In this document: one piece after another, positions 7,295-15,045 of the stretch
How positions within the stretch are numbered: position 1 is the stretch's first letter
Layout: each line of letters begins with the position of its first letter
DNA from: JBBQUP01 sp038212305
GTDB lineage: Bacteria; Bacteroidota; Bacteroidia; Bacteroidales; Marinilabiliaceae
Direction: 5' to 3'
Assembly (NCBI GenBank): GCA_038212305.1
Contig: JBBQUP010000033.1
Span: 1 to 30,627 of the forward strand
Length of the DNA stretch: 30,627 bases
The notes under the pieces: generated by a model
What the model saw: only the letters and a program-made list of their open reading frames with translations
The model's database searches: none
Told to the model about the DNA's origin: nothing
Program-made: the position numbers and the translations under genes

Positions 7295-10075
7295 TTAATG
7301 TGCTTCCAACCAATTCAGACCGATACCCATATCAACAGTAAGTGGTACAGATAATTGACACGCTTCTTCCATATTTTTTTTGATGAGCTGCTTCATCGTT
7401 TCCAGCTCTGATTTCACAACATCAAAATCCAATTCATCATGTACTTGTAGTATCATTTTCGATTTTAATTGCTTATCCTTCATCTCCTGCCAAATTTTAA
7501 CCATGGCAATTTTAATTATATCGGCGGCTGTTCCTTGAATTGGTGCATTTATCGCATTTCGTTCAGCCATGTTTCGCATCACTGCATTTCGCGAATTAAT
7601 ATCAGGCAAATAACGTTTTCTATTAAATTGAGTTTGTACAAATCCTTTCTCACGCGCTTCCAATACGCTATTATCCATATAGGTTTTTACCATTGGAAAA
7701 CTCTCGAAATAACCATCAATTAATGCTTTAGCCTCACCACGAGGGATTGCTAATCTCTCCGCTAAACCAAAAGCAGAAATCCCATATATGATTCCAAAAT
7801 TAGCTGTTTTGGCTTTTCGTCGCATATCGGAAGTAACCTCGGCAATAGCAACTTTAAAAATTCGACTGGCAGTAGCTGTATGAATATCTTCGCCATTGCG
7901 GAAGGCTTCGATCATAGCCGTATCGCCGCTAAAATGAGCCATTAAACGCAACTCAACTTGTGAATAATCGGCTGCTAAAAACAAATGATCACTATCGCTT
8001 GCTACAAACGCTTTACGCATTTCGCGACCTTCATCGTCACGAATAGGAATATTTTGAAGGTTCGGATTGGTACTACTTAATCGCCCCGTAACTACAATTG
8101 CCTGATTGTAAGACGTATGCACCCGATGTGTCTGTGGATGAATTAATTGAGGAATTGCCTCCACATAGGTATTTAATAATTTAGATAGCCCTCGATGATT
8201 AAGAATTGCCAAAACAATCGGATGTTTATCTTTGATTTTTTGCAAAGTTTCCTCATCTGTGCTGTATTGACCCGTTTTAGTCTTTTTAGCTTTATCATCG
8301 ATTTGTAATTTATCAAACAATATTTCGCCAACTTGTTTAGGACTGGCAATATTAAACGATTCCCCAGCCATAGTAAGAATTTTTTTTTCTAAACTATTTA
8401 AAGTTTCGCGCAACTGTATGCCATATTGTTTTAACTCATCACTATCCACTTTCACTCCATTATATTCTATTTGCATGAGCACAATTATCAAAGGCATCTC
8501 CACCGATTCAAAAAACAACAACAGTGATTCCTTTTCTAGCTCAGGCTTTAACTTTTGCTTTAATTGAAAAGTAATATCTGCATCTTCAGCAGCATATTGG
8601 GTAATTTCATTTATTGGAACATCACGCATGTTTCCCTGCCCTTTTCCCTTTTTCCCAATTAGCGATTCGATGGCTACCGGCTTATATCCTAAATAAATTT
8701 CAGACAAATAATCCATGTTATGCTTAAGACCCGGATTGATTAAATGATGCGCAACCATTGTATCGAATAAGGGTCCTTTCACATCTATGCCATATCGTTT
8801 TAGCATGAGCATATCGAACTTCAAATTTTGGCCAATTTTTAGAATGCCTTCATCCGAAAACAGATCAATAAAATTGGCTAGTAATTCAATCGCTTCAGTC
8901 TGATTATCTGGAACAGGCACGTACCATCCTTCACCACTTTTCCATGAAAATGACATGCCAACCAATTCATCTAACATGGCATTTACGCCCGTTGTTTCTG
9001 TATCGAAACAAAACTCCGATTGAATAGATAGTTCTGCAATTAAGGTATCAATTGTTTGAGGTGTTTGCGCTGTAAAATAAGAGTGTTTTACTTCATCAAT
9101 TGATTTAAATATAGATGTTTCTTGTTCAGTATTTGAAGAAGTTACAGCAATGCTTGGCGCATCAAACAAAGAACCTTGCATCGGCGCAGGATCGAATAAT
9201 TCTCTTAATCGATTGGCTATATTTTTAAACTCGAGTTCAGCAAACAACGTATTCATGAATTCGAAATTCGGCTTACGCTTTAGATAGTCATTGCTATTAA
9301 ATTCTATATCAATATCTTGAACAATTGTTGCCAACATTTTAGATAGCATAATTTGCTCCTTAAATGCTATCACATTTTCTTTTTGCTTTCCTTTGAGTTC
9401 ATCTAAGTGATTGTAAATATTATCGATAGAGCCATACATTGCAATAATTTCTTTAGCACGCTTTTCACCAATGCCAGGACATCCAGGAATGTTATCGGCT
9501 GCATCGCCCCATAAGCCAAGGATCTCAATTACTTGCGAAGGTGATTCAACCGAAAATCGTTCACATACCTCCTTAACACCAAAAATTTCGGCACCGTTAC
9601 CACCTGTAGCTGGTTTATACATTCGTATTTGATCGGTAACGAGTTGCATATAATCTTTATCGGGAGTTACCATATACACCATAAATCCTTGAGAGGCTGC
9701 TTTTTGAGCTAATGTTCCAATCACATCATCAGCCTCCATTCCAGGCACTTCCATGCGGTGAATATTCAATGAGTCGAGCATGGATTTGATGATAGGCACC
9801 GACATTTTAATGTCTTCCGGTGTTTCATCGCGATGAGCTTTATAGTCGGAGAAAATATCATGCCGAAAGGTTGGTCCTGCAGGATCGAACACAACTGCCC
9901 AATGCGTAGGTTTTTCGCGATTTAATATATCTAACAGAGCATTTAAAAATCCAAAAATAGCTGAAGTATTTTGCCCTTTTGAAGTAATGCGGGGATTTCG
10001 AATAAAAGCAAAATGGGCACGATAAATCAATGCATACGCATCAAATAAAAAGAGTTTTTTTGAAGAAACAGTCAT
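7295..10075 (-). CDS. polA: DNA polymerase I
   Basis: About 926 aa, the usual length. The 5'-3' exonuclease (FEN-like) domain covers about 1-300 with acidic motifs such as 'GMEADDVIGTLA' and 'GLWGDAADNIPG'. The 3'-5' proofreading domain covers about 325-520 and keeps its acidic residues: FCFDTETTG (Exo I), GQNLKFDMLM (Exo II) and YAAEDADITF (Exo III), so proofreading is probably active. The polymerase domain follows, with motif A (FLAADYSQVELRLM), the fingers helix (RRKAKTANFGIIYG) and motif C (LQVHDELDFD). It fills gaps in repair and removes Okazaki primers. I chose the ATG at 10075; the frame extends two codons to a GTG at 10081, but this is less likely. queD lies 60 nt upstream on the same strand. 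Confidence 0.97.
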   Translation of the reverse strand: MTVSSKKLFLFDAYALIYRAHFAFIRNPRITSKGQNTSAIFGFLNALLDILNREKPTHWAVVFDPAGPTFRHDIFSDYKAHRDETPEDIKMSVPIIKSMLDSLNIHRMEVPGMEADDVIGTLAQKAASQGFMVYMVTPDKDYMQLVTDQIRMYKPATGGNGAEIFGVKEVCERFSVESPSQVIEILGLWGDAADNIPGCPGIGEKRAKEIIAMYGSIDNIYNHLDELKGKQKENVIAFKEQIMLSKMLATIVQDIDIEFNSNDYLKRKPNFEFMNTLFAELEFKNIANRLRELFDPAPMQGSLFDAPSIAVTSSNTEQETSIFKSIDEVKHSYFTAQTPQTIDTLIAELSIQSEFCFDTETTGVNAMLDELVGMSFSWKSGEGWYVPVPDNQTEAIELLANFIDLFSDEGILKIGQNLKFDMLMLKRYGIDVKGPLFDTMVAHHLINPGLKHNMDYLSEIYLGYKPVAIESLIGKKGKGQGNMRDVPINEITQYAAEDADITFQLKQKLKPELEKESLLLFFESVEMPLIIVLMQIEYNGVKVDSDELKQYGIQLRETLNSLEKKILTMAGESFNIASPKQVGEILFDKLQIDDKAKKTKTGQYSTDEETLQKIKDKHPIVLAILNHRGLSKLLNTYVEAIPQLIHPQTHRVHTSYNQAIVVTGRLSSTNPNLQNIPIRDDEGREMRKAFVASDSDHLFLAADYSQVELRLMAHFSGDTAMIEAFRNGEDIHTATASRIFKVAIAEVTSDMRRKAKTANFGIIYGISAFGLAERLAIPRGEAKALIDGYFESFPMVKTYMDNSVLEAREKGFVQTQFNRKRYLPDINSRNAVMRNMAERNAINAPIQGTAADIIKIAMVKIWQEMKDKQLKSKMILQVHDELDFDVVKSELETMKQLIKKNMEEACQLSVPLTVDMGIGLNWLEAH

Positions 10076-10135
10076 TTCCACCTAATTTTAGTTATTGGGT
10101 GGAAAGGTCAATAAAATTCGTTAAACAACCAAATT

Positions 10136-10588
10136 CTATTCATCCTGATCAGATGCGTACCACTCGGCATAAGAACTTGATGTTTCATGCAACTTAAGAC
10201 TATGAAGATGAATCCCACGAGGTAACTGAGAACGAATTCGAGAAGCAAAATCGATTAGTAAATTTTCGCAAGTGGGTTGATAATCAAGGGCAAAAAAACG
10301 CTCAGTCATTTGAGGGAGATTTTTTAAATCGGCCACTGGCGCATCTTTATAAACCAAAACTGAATGATCAAGTGGTTCTAAAATCTCTTTATATACAATA
10401 GCTTTTAATTCTCCAAAGTCCATAACCATACCAAACTTGGGATGGTTAGAATTATCTAATGGTTTACCAATAACCGTTACGCTTAAGATATACGAATGAC
10501 CATGAAGATTTTTACACAATCCATCATAATTCCATAAAGCGTGAGCCATCTCAAATCTAAATTCCTTAGTCAACCTTATCACTTTCAT
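10136..10588 (-). CDS. queD: 6-carboxytetrahydropterin synthase (QueD)
   Basis: 150 aa of the 6-pyruvoyltetrahydropterin synthase fold. Zinc ligands His16 (FEMAHAL), His29 and His31 are present, with Cys25 in the CxxxHGH arrangement (CKNLHGH) that marks QueD rather than eukaryotic-type PTPS. 'EPLDHSVL' and 'LHETSSSYAEW' supply the remaining catalytic and substrate-binding residues. It converts 7,8-dihydroneopterin triphosphate to 6-carboxy-tetrahydropterin in preQ0/queuosine synthesis. No queC, queE or queF is in the window. It sits between the ArsR-type gene (57 nt upstream) and polA, probably in one transcript with one or both. Confidence 0.92.
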   Translation of the reverse strand: MKVIRLTKEFRFEMAHALWNYDGLCKNLHGHSYILSVTVIGKPLDNSNHPKFGMVMDFGELKAIVYKEILEPLDHSVLVYKDAPVADLKNLPQMTERFFALDYQPTCENLLIDFASRIRSQLPRGIHLHSLKLHETSSSYAEWYASDQDE

Positions 10589-10645
10589 CTGCCAAAATTT
10601 GATTTAACCCTTACTTAATTAACACCTGCAATACAAGCCGTTAAA

Positions 10646-10942
10646 CTATAACGAACATTTACTAACACACTCCACAATATGAGTTAAACTATCATGTTTA
10701 AGATAGTAAAATGTATTTTTACCGTCGCGCACCGATCCCAAAACACCCTTATCTTTTAAAATCCCTAAATGATGCGAGGTAGTAGATTGTTCCAAATTTA
10801 ATAGTTGATGAATTTCAGTCACACTCAATTTTTTCCCATCTTCTAAATGGTTCATAATGGCAATGCGCATTGGATGAGCAATAGCTTTAAGCATATTAGC
10901 CGCCTTTTCTAACTGTTCTGGATCGAGTTGATTTATTTTCAT
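10646..10942 (-). CDS. ArsR-family winged-helix transcriptional regulator
   Basis: 98 aa, typical of ArsR/SmtB repressors. After an N-terminal helix ('EKAANMLKAIAHPMRIAIMN'), the helix-turn-helix lies at about 39-68 (LSVTEIHQLLNLEQSTTSHH) and the beta wing at about 69-80 (GSVRDGKNTFYYL). The alpha-3 CxC metal site of ArsR is absent. Two Cys near the C terminus (VECVSKCSL) could bind metal or act in redox, but this is unproven. No efflux or metal gene adjoins, so the target is unclear; it may regulate itself or queD downstream. A 12-bp interrupted palindrome lies about 50 nt upstream. Confidence 0.88.
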   Translation of the reverse strand: MKINQLDPEQLEKAANMLKAIAHPMRIAIMNHLEDGKKLSVTEIHQLLNLEQSTTSHHLGILKDKGVLGSVRDGKNTFYYLKHDSLTHIVECVSKCSL

Positions 10943-10990
10943 TTCAGAAATTTTTTTAAAAATAAACTAATTATTTAAACATTAAACACC

Positions 10991-11002
10991 TGTTATTTAA
11001 CA
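10991..11002. promoter_or_regulatory. Small inverted repeat upstream of the ArsR-type gene
   Basis: TGTTATTTAACA has 5-bp arms (TGTTA/TAACA) around a 2-nt centre and lies 49-60 nt before the regulator ATG. It could be an operator for the encoded repressor. In such AT-rich DNA a short palindrome may be chance. Confidence 0.25.
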
Positions 11003-11175
11003 AGTTGTATTTATTATACTATCTATGTCTATACAAATGCAAATATATAAATATATTTAATACGTTTTTCGTTTGTCCTAATAATATTCCAAATTCAAAA
11101 ACCCTTATTAAGACAAAAATTCATCGGATCCTTATTGCATAAGAACCCATTGTGATTTTTTGTGGTTAATATTTT

Positions 11176-11183
11176 TAACTTTG
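11176..11183 (+). promoter_or_regulatory. Putative Bacteroidota -7 element for the polyprenyl synthase gene
   Basis: TAACTTTG matches the TAnnTTTG -7 consensus of the primary Bacteroidota sigma factor exactly. A TTG lies 23 nt upstream (11150-11152), slightly far for the -33 element. The predicted leader is about 20-25 nt before the ATG at 11213. Confidence 0.45.
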
Positions 11184-11212
11184 TTTCAATATGATAAAAA
11201 AACAAATTAATC

Positions 11213-12187
11213 ATGTCAGAACTTAACCAATTAAAACAGGTTATTAAAGAGGAAATGCAAACTTTCGAACCTTTTTTTAAGGCAAGGTTAAAAACCGACA
11301 TTGCCCTATTAGATATTATTACAACCTATATTATCAGGCGTAAAGGCAAGCAAATCAGACCAATGCTTGTTTTCTTGTCAGCACGACTTAATGGAACAGT
11401 AACTGAAGCAACTCATGTTGCGGCTTCGCTTATCGAAATTCTGCATACAGCTACCCTTATTCACGACGATGTAGTGGATGAAACCTATCAGCGACGTGGA
11501 TTTTTTTCGATTAATGCACTTTGGAAAAGCAAAATTGCTGTGCTTGTTGGCGATTTTTATTTATCGAAAGGCCTATTAACCGCACTTGACTACGATCAAG
11601 TTGGTGTGCTTAAATTAGTATCGCAAGCTGTAAAAGCAATGAGTGAAGGCGAATTGTTGCAAATTGAAAAAAGCCGAAAACTCGATATAACCGAATCCAT
11701 TTACTTTGATATCATTCGTAAAAAAACAGCAAGTCTGTTAGCTTCATGTACTGCTTCAGGTGCACTAACATCAGGAGCTGATAATGATCATGTTGAAAAC
11801 ATGAAACTCTTTGGCGAAAACTTAGGTATTGCGTTTCAAATACGCGATGATTTATTTGATTACGAGCGCAATGGAATTATAGGCAAACCAACAGGTAATG
11901 ATTTGAAGGAGAAAAAAATGACCTTGCCCATTATTTACGTTTTGAACAATGCCACATCTTCCGAAAAAAGAGAGTTACTCCGAACCATTCGCAAACATCA
12001 CAAAGAGAACACCAAAATACAGAAAATAATTTCGCTGGTTGAAGAAAAAGGTGGACTAGACTACGCTCGCGAAAAAATGATGGAATACAAAAACAGAGCT
12101 ATTGATTGTTTAACCATTTATCCCGATTCGGATGTTAAAACATCAATGATTCAATTGGTTGACTATGTAATTGAACGTAGCAAATAA
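11213..12187 (+). CDS. ispB: Long-chain trans-polyprenyl diphosphate synthase
   Basis: 324 aa, all-alpha isoprenyl diphosphate synthase. GKQIRP (45-50) binds the homoallylic diphosphate. The first Asp-rich motif is DDVVD at 85-89 (LIHDDVVDE) and the second is DDLFD at 212-216. The residues four and five before the first motif are small (Thr81, Ala80), which in this family fits long-chain products such as the side chain of menaquinone rather than C15 or C20; the exact length cannot be read. It has its own -7-like element and meets deoC tail to tail with 2 nt between stops. The symbol follows the octaprenyl synthase family; product length is an inference. Confidence 0.9.
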   Translation: MSELNQLKQVIKEEMQTFEPFFKARLKTDIALLDIITTYIIRRKGKQIRPMLVFLSARLNGTVTEATHVAASLIEILHTATLIHDDVVDETYQRRGFFSINALWKSKIAVLVGDFYLSKGLLTALDYDQVGVLKLVSQAVKAMSEGELLQIEKSRKLDITESIYFDIIRKKTASLLASCTASGALTSGADNDHVENMKLFGENLGIAFQIRDDLFDYERNGIIGKPTGNDLKEKKMTLPIIYVLNNATSSEKRELLRTIRKHHKENTKIQKIISLVEEKGGLDYAREKMMEYKNRAIDCLTIYPDSDVKTSMIQLVDYVIERSK

Positions 12188-12189
12188 CC

Positions 12190-13080
12190 TTAAAAATAAT
12201 GAATGGTTTGGGCAGTTCCTGTTTCTATGGTTTTCAAATCACTTAAAAGTTGATTGGCTAAACGACTTGCTCCAATGCGAAACAGCTCATTATTGGCCCA
12301 TTCGCTACCCAAAACTCGCCTAACAATCTCAAGATACACAATGGCATCTGTTGAAGTGGAAATGCCTCCGGCAGCCTTAAATCCAATTTTTTTGCCACTC
12401 TGTTTGTAAAACGCTTTTATTGCCTGACACATAATATAAGCAGCTTCAGGCGTTGCTGAAACAGTGGTTTTACCGGTTGATGTTTTAATAAAATCAGCTC
12501 CGCCCTCCATAGCCAATAAAGAAGCCTTCCAAATAACCTCAGGATCAGAAAGTAAACCTGTTTCGAGAATAACTTTTAAATGAGCATTTTTTGAGGCTTC
12601 TTTTATCATTCGAATCTCTTCGAGTATGAACTCATAGTTCTCATCAAGGAATTCACCAATGGAAATAACCATATCTATTTCATCGGCACCAAATTCTATG
12701 GCTCGCTTTGTTTCGGCCACTTTAATATCGGTAAAGGTTTGCGACGACGGAAAACCACCGGCAACAACCGCTTTTTTAATGCCTGGATATTTCAAGGATG
12801 TTTTCAAAACTGGAGCGAAAACAGGATAAACACAAACTGCCGCAACAGACTTATAATTAGGGAATTCAATCCCAAAATCATTTGCTTTTTCGCAAAATTC
12901 CTTAATCAAGTAAGTAGAATCATCACTATTTAAAGATGTTAAATCAATGCAATTGAACATTAACGACAAGTCATTAACGTCTATCTCATGAGTTAACAGC
13001 TCAGCTTTAATAGCCGCCACCGATGATTGAACTTCATTAATATCAAAATCTTTCTTGAAATTCGCGAAAAAATGCTCCAT
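12190..13080 (-). CDS. deoC: Deoxyribose-phosphate aldolase
   Basis: 296 aa, class I TIM-barrel aldolase, on the long side for the family. The Schiff-base Lys is Lys199 in 'ADFIKTSTGK'. The second essential Lys is Lys235 in 'FKAAGGI', and an acidic residue lies in 'GADEIDMVI' (around 136). It splits 2-deoxyribose 5-phosphate into glyceraldehyde 3-phosphate and acetaldehyde in deoxynucleoside salvage. It is the last of a dtd/MazG-like/deoC run on the minus strand, 36 nt after the MazG-like gene. The order dtd-mazG-deoC next to uvrC and mnmG is recalled as common in Bacteroidales. Confidence 0.95.
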   Translation of the reverse strand: MEHFFANFKKDFDINEVQSSVAAIKAELLTHEIDVNDLSLMFNCIDLTSLNSDDSTYLIKEFCEKANDFGIEFPNYKSVAAVCVYPVFAPVLKTSLKYPGIKKAVVAGGFPSSQTFTDIKVAETKRAIEFGADEIDMVISIGEFLDENYEFILEEIRMIKEASKNAHLKVILETGLLSDPEVIWKASLLAMEGGADFIKTSTGKTTVSATPEAAYIMCQAIKAFYKQSGKKIGFKAAGGISTSTDAIVYLEIVRRVLGSEWANNELFRIGASRLANQLLSDLKTIETGTAQTIHYF

Positions 13081-13116
13081 GATATATTTATTTTAAATCA
13101 ATAACTTAAAGTTACA

Positions 13117-13452
13117 TTAACTTTTTAACTTACTATTATTCCGATGCCGGTTTTCATCCCTTTGAGTCTTTTTTGCCATATTATCATGAATCGCTTGTGT
13201 TAAATCAACGCCTGTTTGATTGGCTAAACAAACTACAACCCAAAGAATATCAGCTAGTTCATCGGATAAAGATTCCCTTTTCTCGCCATCCTTATAACTT
13301 TGTTCTCCAAATGTTCGTGACATAACTCGAGCTAACTCTCCAACCTCTTCCGTTAAAATTGCCAAATTTGTTAACTCATTAAAATACCTTACTCCTGTCG
13401 TTTTTATCCAACTTTCAATATTGCTTTGTAATTGATTTATAGTTATTTCCAT
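13117..13452 (-). CDS. MazG-like nucleotide pyrophosphohydrolase
   Basis: 111 aa, a single all-alpha MazG-type domain. The metal-binding residues are visible: EExxE at 35-39 (LTEEVGELARV) and ExxD at 65-68 (SDELADILW). Such proteins hydrolyse (d)NTPs to the monophosphate and pyrophosphate and are thought to clean the nucleotide pool; the preferred substrate cannot be read from sequence. It starts 7 nt after the dtd stop, so translational coupling is likely. Confidence 0.88.
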   Translation of the reverse strand: MEITINQLQSNIESWIKTTGVRYFNELTNLAILTEEVGELARVMSRTFGEQSYKDGEKRESLSDELADILWVVVCLANQTGVDLTQAIHDNMAKKTQRDENRHRNNSKLKS

Positions 13453-13459
13453 AATACAT

Positions 13460-13912
13460 CTAAACTTTTAATTTACTATCTATAACAATGGTGATAGGTC
13501 CAACATTGGTAGATGAAATAGCCATATCTGCCCCAAATTGTCCTGTTTTTATCTCTTTCCCAAATTGATTCGTCATCACAGTTAAAAATTGCTCATATAG
13601 TGGAATAGCAATTTCGGGTGGTGCAGCATCCATATACGAAGGTCGATTTCCTTTCTTAGTACGAGCCATTAAGGTAAACTGGCTAACAACCAACAGCTCT
13701 CCTTTTATTTCTATGACGGATCTATTCATAACACCCTGTTCATCATTAAAAAGCCTAATATTGAGAATTTTCTGACTCATCCACTGCAAATCTTCACTCG
13801 TATCATCAGATGTAAATCCAACCAACACAAATAATCCAAACCCAATTTCACTATATTTGCAATTATCAACTTTTAAGCTTGCTTCTGATACACGCTGCAA
13901 TACAACTTTCAT
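13460..13912 (-). CDS. dtd: D-aminoacyl-tRNA deacylase
   Basis: 150 aa, standard length. The SQFT motif (77-80 in VVSQFTLMA) and a Gly-Pro motif (NVGPIT at 136-141) form the chiral-proofreading active site that excludes L-amino acids. The Gly-Pro motif reads TNVGP rather than the more common TNDGP. It frees tRNAs mischarged with D-amino acids or glycine. It is first of the dtd/MazG-like/deoC unit, with a TATCTTTG -7-like element just upstream. Confidence 0.95.
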   Translation of the reverse strand: MKVVLQRVSEASLKVDNCKYSEIGFGLFVLVGFTSDDTSEDLQWMSQKILNIRLFNDEQGVMNRSVIEIKGELLVVSQFTLMARTKKGNRPSYMDAAPPEIAIPLYEQFLTVMTNQFGKEIKTGQFGADMAISSTNVGPITIVIDSKLKV

Positions 13913-13927
13913 TCAAACTATTTTAAC

Positions 13928-13935
13928 CAAAGATA
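13928..13935 (-). promoter_or_regulatory. Putative -7 element of the dtd-mazG-deoC unit
   Basis: TATCTTTG on the minus strand matches TAnnTTTG exactly and would start transcription only about 5-10 nt before the dtd ATG at 13912. No good TTG lies at the -33 position. Confidence 0.35.
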
Positions 13936-14062
13936 TAGGATTTATTTTTTCTATTTAATCATTTTCAATTCTCTATTCTACAACGTAAAAGAAATACCAA
14001 TATTATTTTATTTAATGTATATATTTAAATAATCGCTTTAATATATTATTATTCATATTCTT

Positions 14063-15034
14063 ATGAAAATACTTGTGTCTGATTCTACTTATGCTCCTTT
14101 TAATTTAGCGACTGAAGAATTTTTACTTAAACATACTTCTGACTCATTCCTATTTTTATATATCGATGAGCCTTGTATTGTAATTGGCAAGCATCAAAAT
14201 ACATACAACGAAATAAATTTTGCTTATACTAACAACCATAATATACCAATATTTCGCCGGTTATCAGGCGGAGGAACTGTATATCATGATGAAGGAAATA
14301 TCAATTTTTGTTTTATTACTTCTGGAGAAGAAAAAAGCAAACTAGTTGATTTTACTCACTATACACAACAAATTTTAGATGCACTTAAAGATCAAAACAT
14401 AAATGCAGAAATGGGTGGTCGACATGATCTGCTCATTAACAACAAAAAAATCTCAGGCAATGCGTCTCATGTGTTTAAGAATAGAGTAATGCATCATGGC
14501 ACACTATTGTTTAATAGTAATTTAGCTAACCTATCAGAAACGTTAAAAACAGATCCAAATAAATACCAAGGACATAGCGTTAAATCGGTTAGAAGTATGG
14601 TAACCACCATTTCGGCAAATACAACTTCCGAATTGTCGATAAGTATTTTTATGAATAGCTTAATGCGCTTTTTTATAAAAAAATATCCATCAACATATGT
14701 TCTTTCAGACCAAGATTACGAGTTCATTAAAAATTTATCAGTAACTAAATATGAAACTTGGGAGTGGAATTACGGATATAGTCCTAATTATGAATTTAAA
14801 AAAAGAATTACTTTAATTAATACGTTAACTCTTGTGATAAACTTACATGTAAGTAAAGGAGCAATAACTGAGGCAATTATTTCAGCTAACAAATGGAATG
14901 AAGAAATACAAACTATTTCAAAATCGGTAAAAGGCTTAAATCACGACTTAAATACTGTAAGAAACCATATTTTAAACCCGTTGTATTTATTAGGGCTATC
15001 CCCAACACAAAACGAGGAATATCTGTTTTTTTAA
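14063..15034 (+). CDS. lplA: Lipoate-protein ligase A
   Basis: 323 aa, full length with a C-terminal accessory domain. The lipoyl-AMP loop 'RRLSGGGTVYHDEGNINFCF' is at 65-84, and the catalytic Lys is likely Lys129 in 'NNKKISGNAS', with HHGTLLF at 144-150. It activates free lipoate with ATP and attaches it to lipoyl domains of 2-oxoacid dehydrogenases and GcvH. It stands alone on the plus strand between dtd and uvrC, which face the other way, and stops 11 nt from the uvrC stop. The orientation and position suggest insertion into an otherwise continuous minus-strand cluster. Confidence 0.93.
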   Translation: MKILVSDSTYAPFNLATEEFLLKHTSDSFLFLYIDEPCIVIGKHQNTYNEINFAYTNNHNIPIFRRLSGGGTVYHDEGNINFCFITSGEEKSKLVDFTHYTQQILDALKDQNINAEMGGRHDLLINNKKISGNASHVFKNRVMHHGTLLFNSNLANLSETLKTDPNKYQGHSVKSVRSMVTTISANTTSELSISIFMNSLMRFFIKKYPSTYVLSDQDYEFIKNLSVTKYETWEWNYGYSPNYEFKKRITLINTLTLVINLHVSKGAITEAIISANKWNEEIQTISKSVKGLNHDLNTVRNHILNPLYLLGLSPTQNEEYLFF

Positions 15035-15045
15035 TTTATATCCTC

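Noticed and set aside
11095..11301. 68-codon minus-strand frame over the start of the polyprenyl synthase gene
   Set aside because: It overlaps a well-supported gene and its promoter region and shows no recognisable motif.
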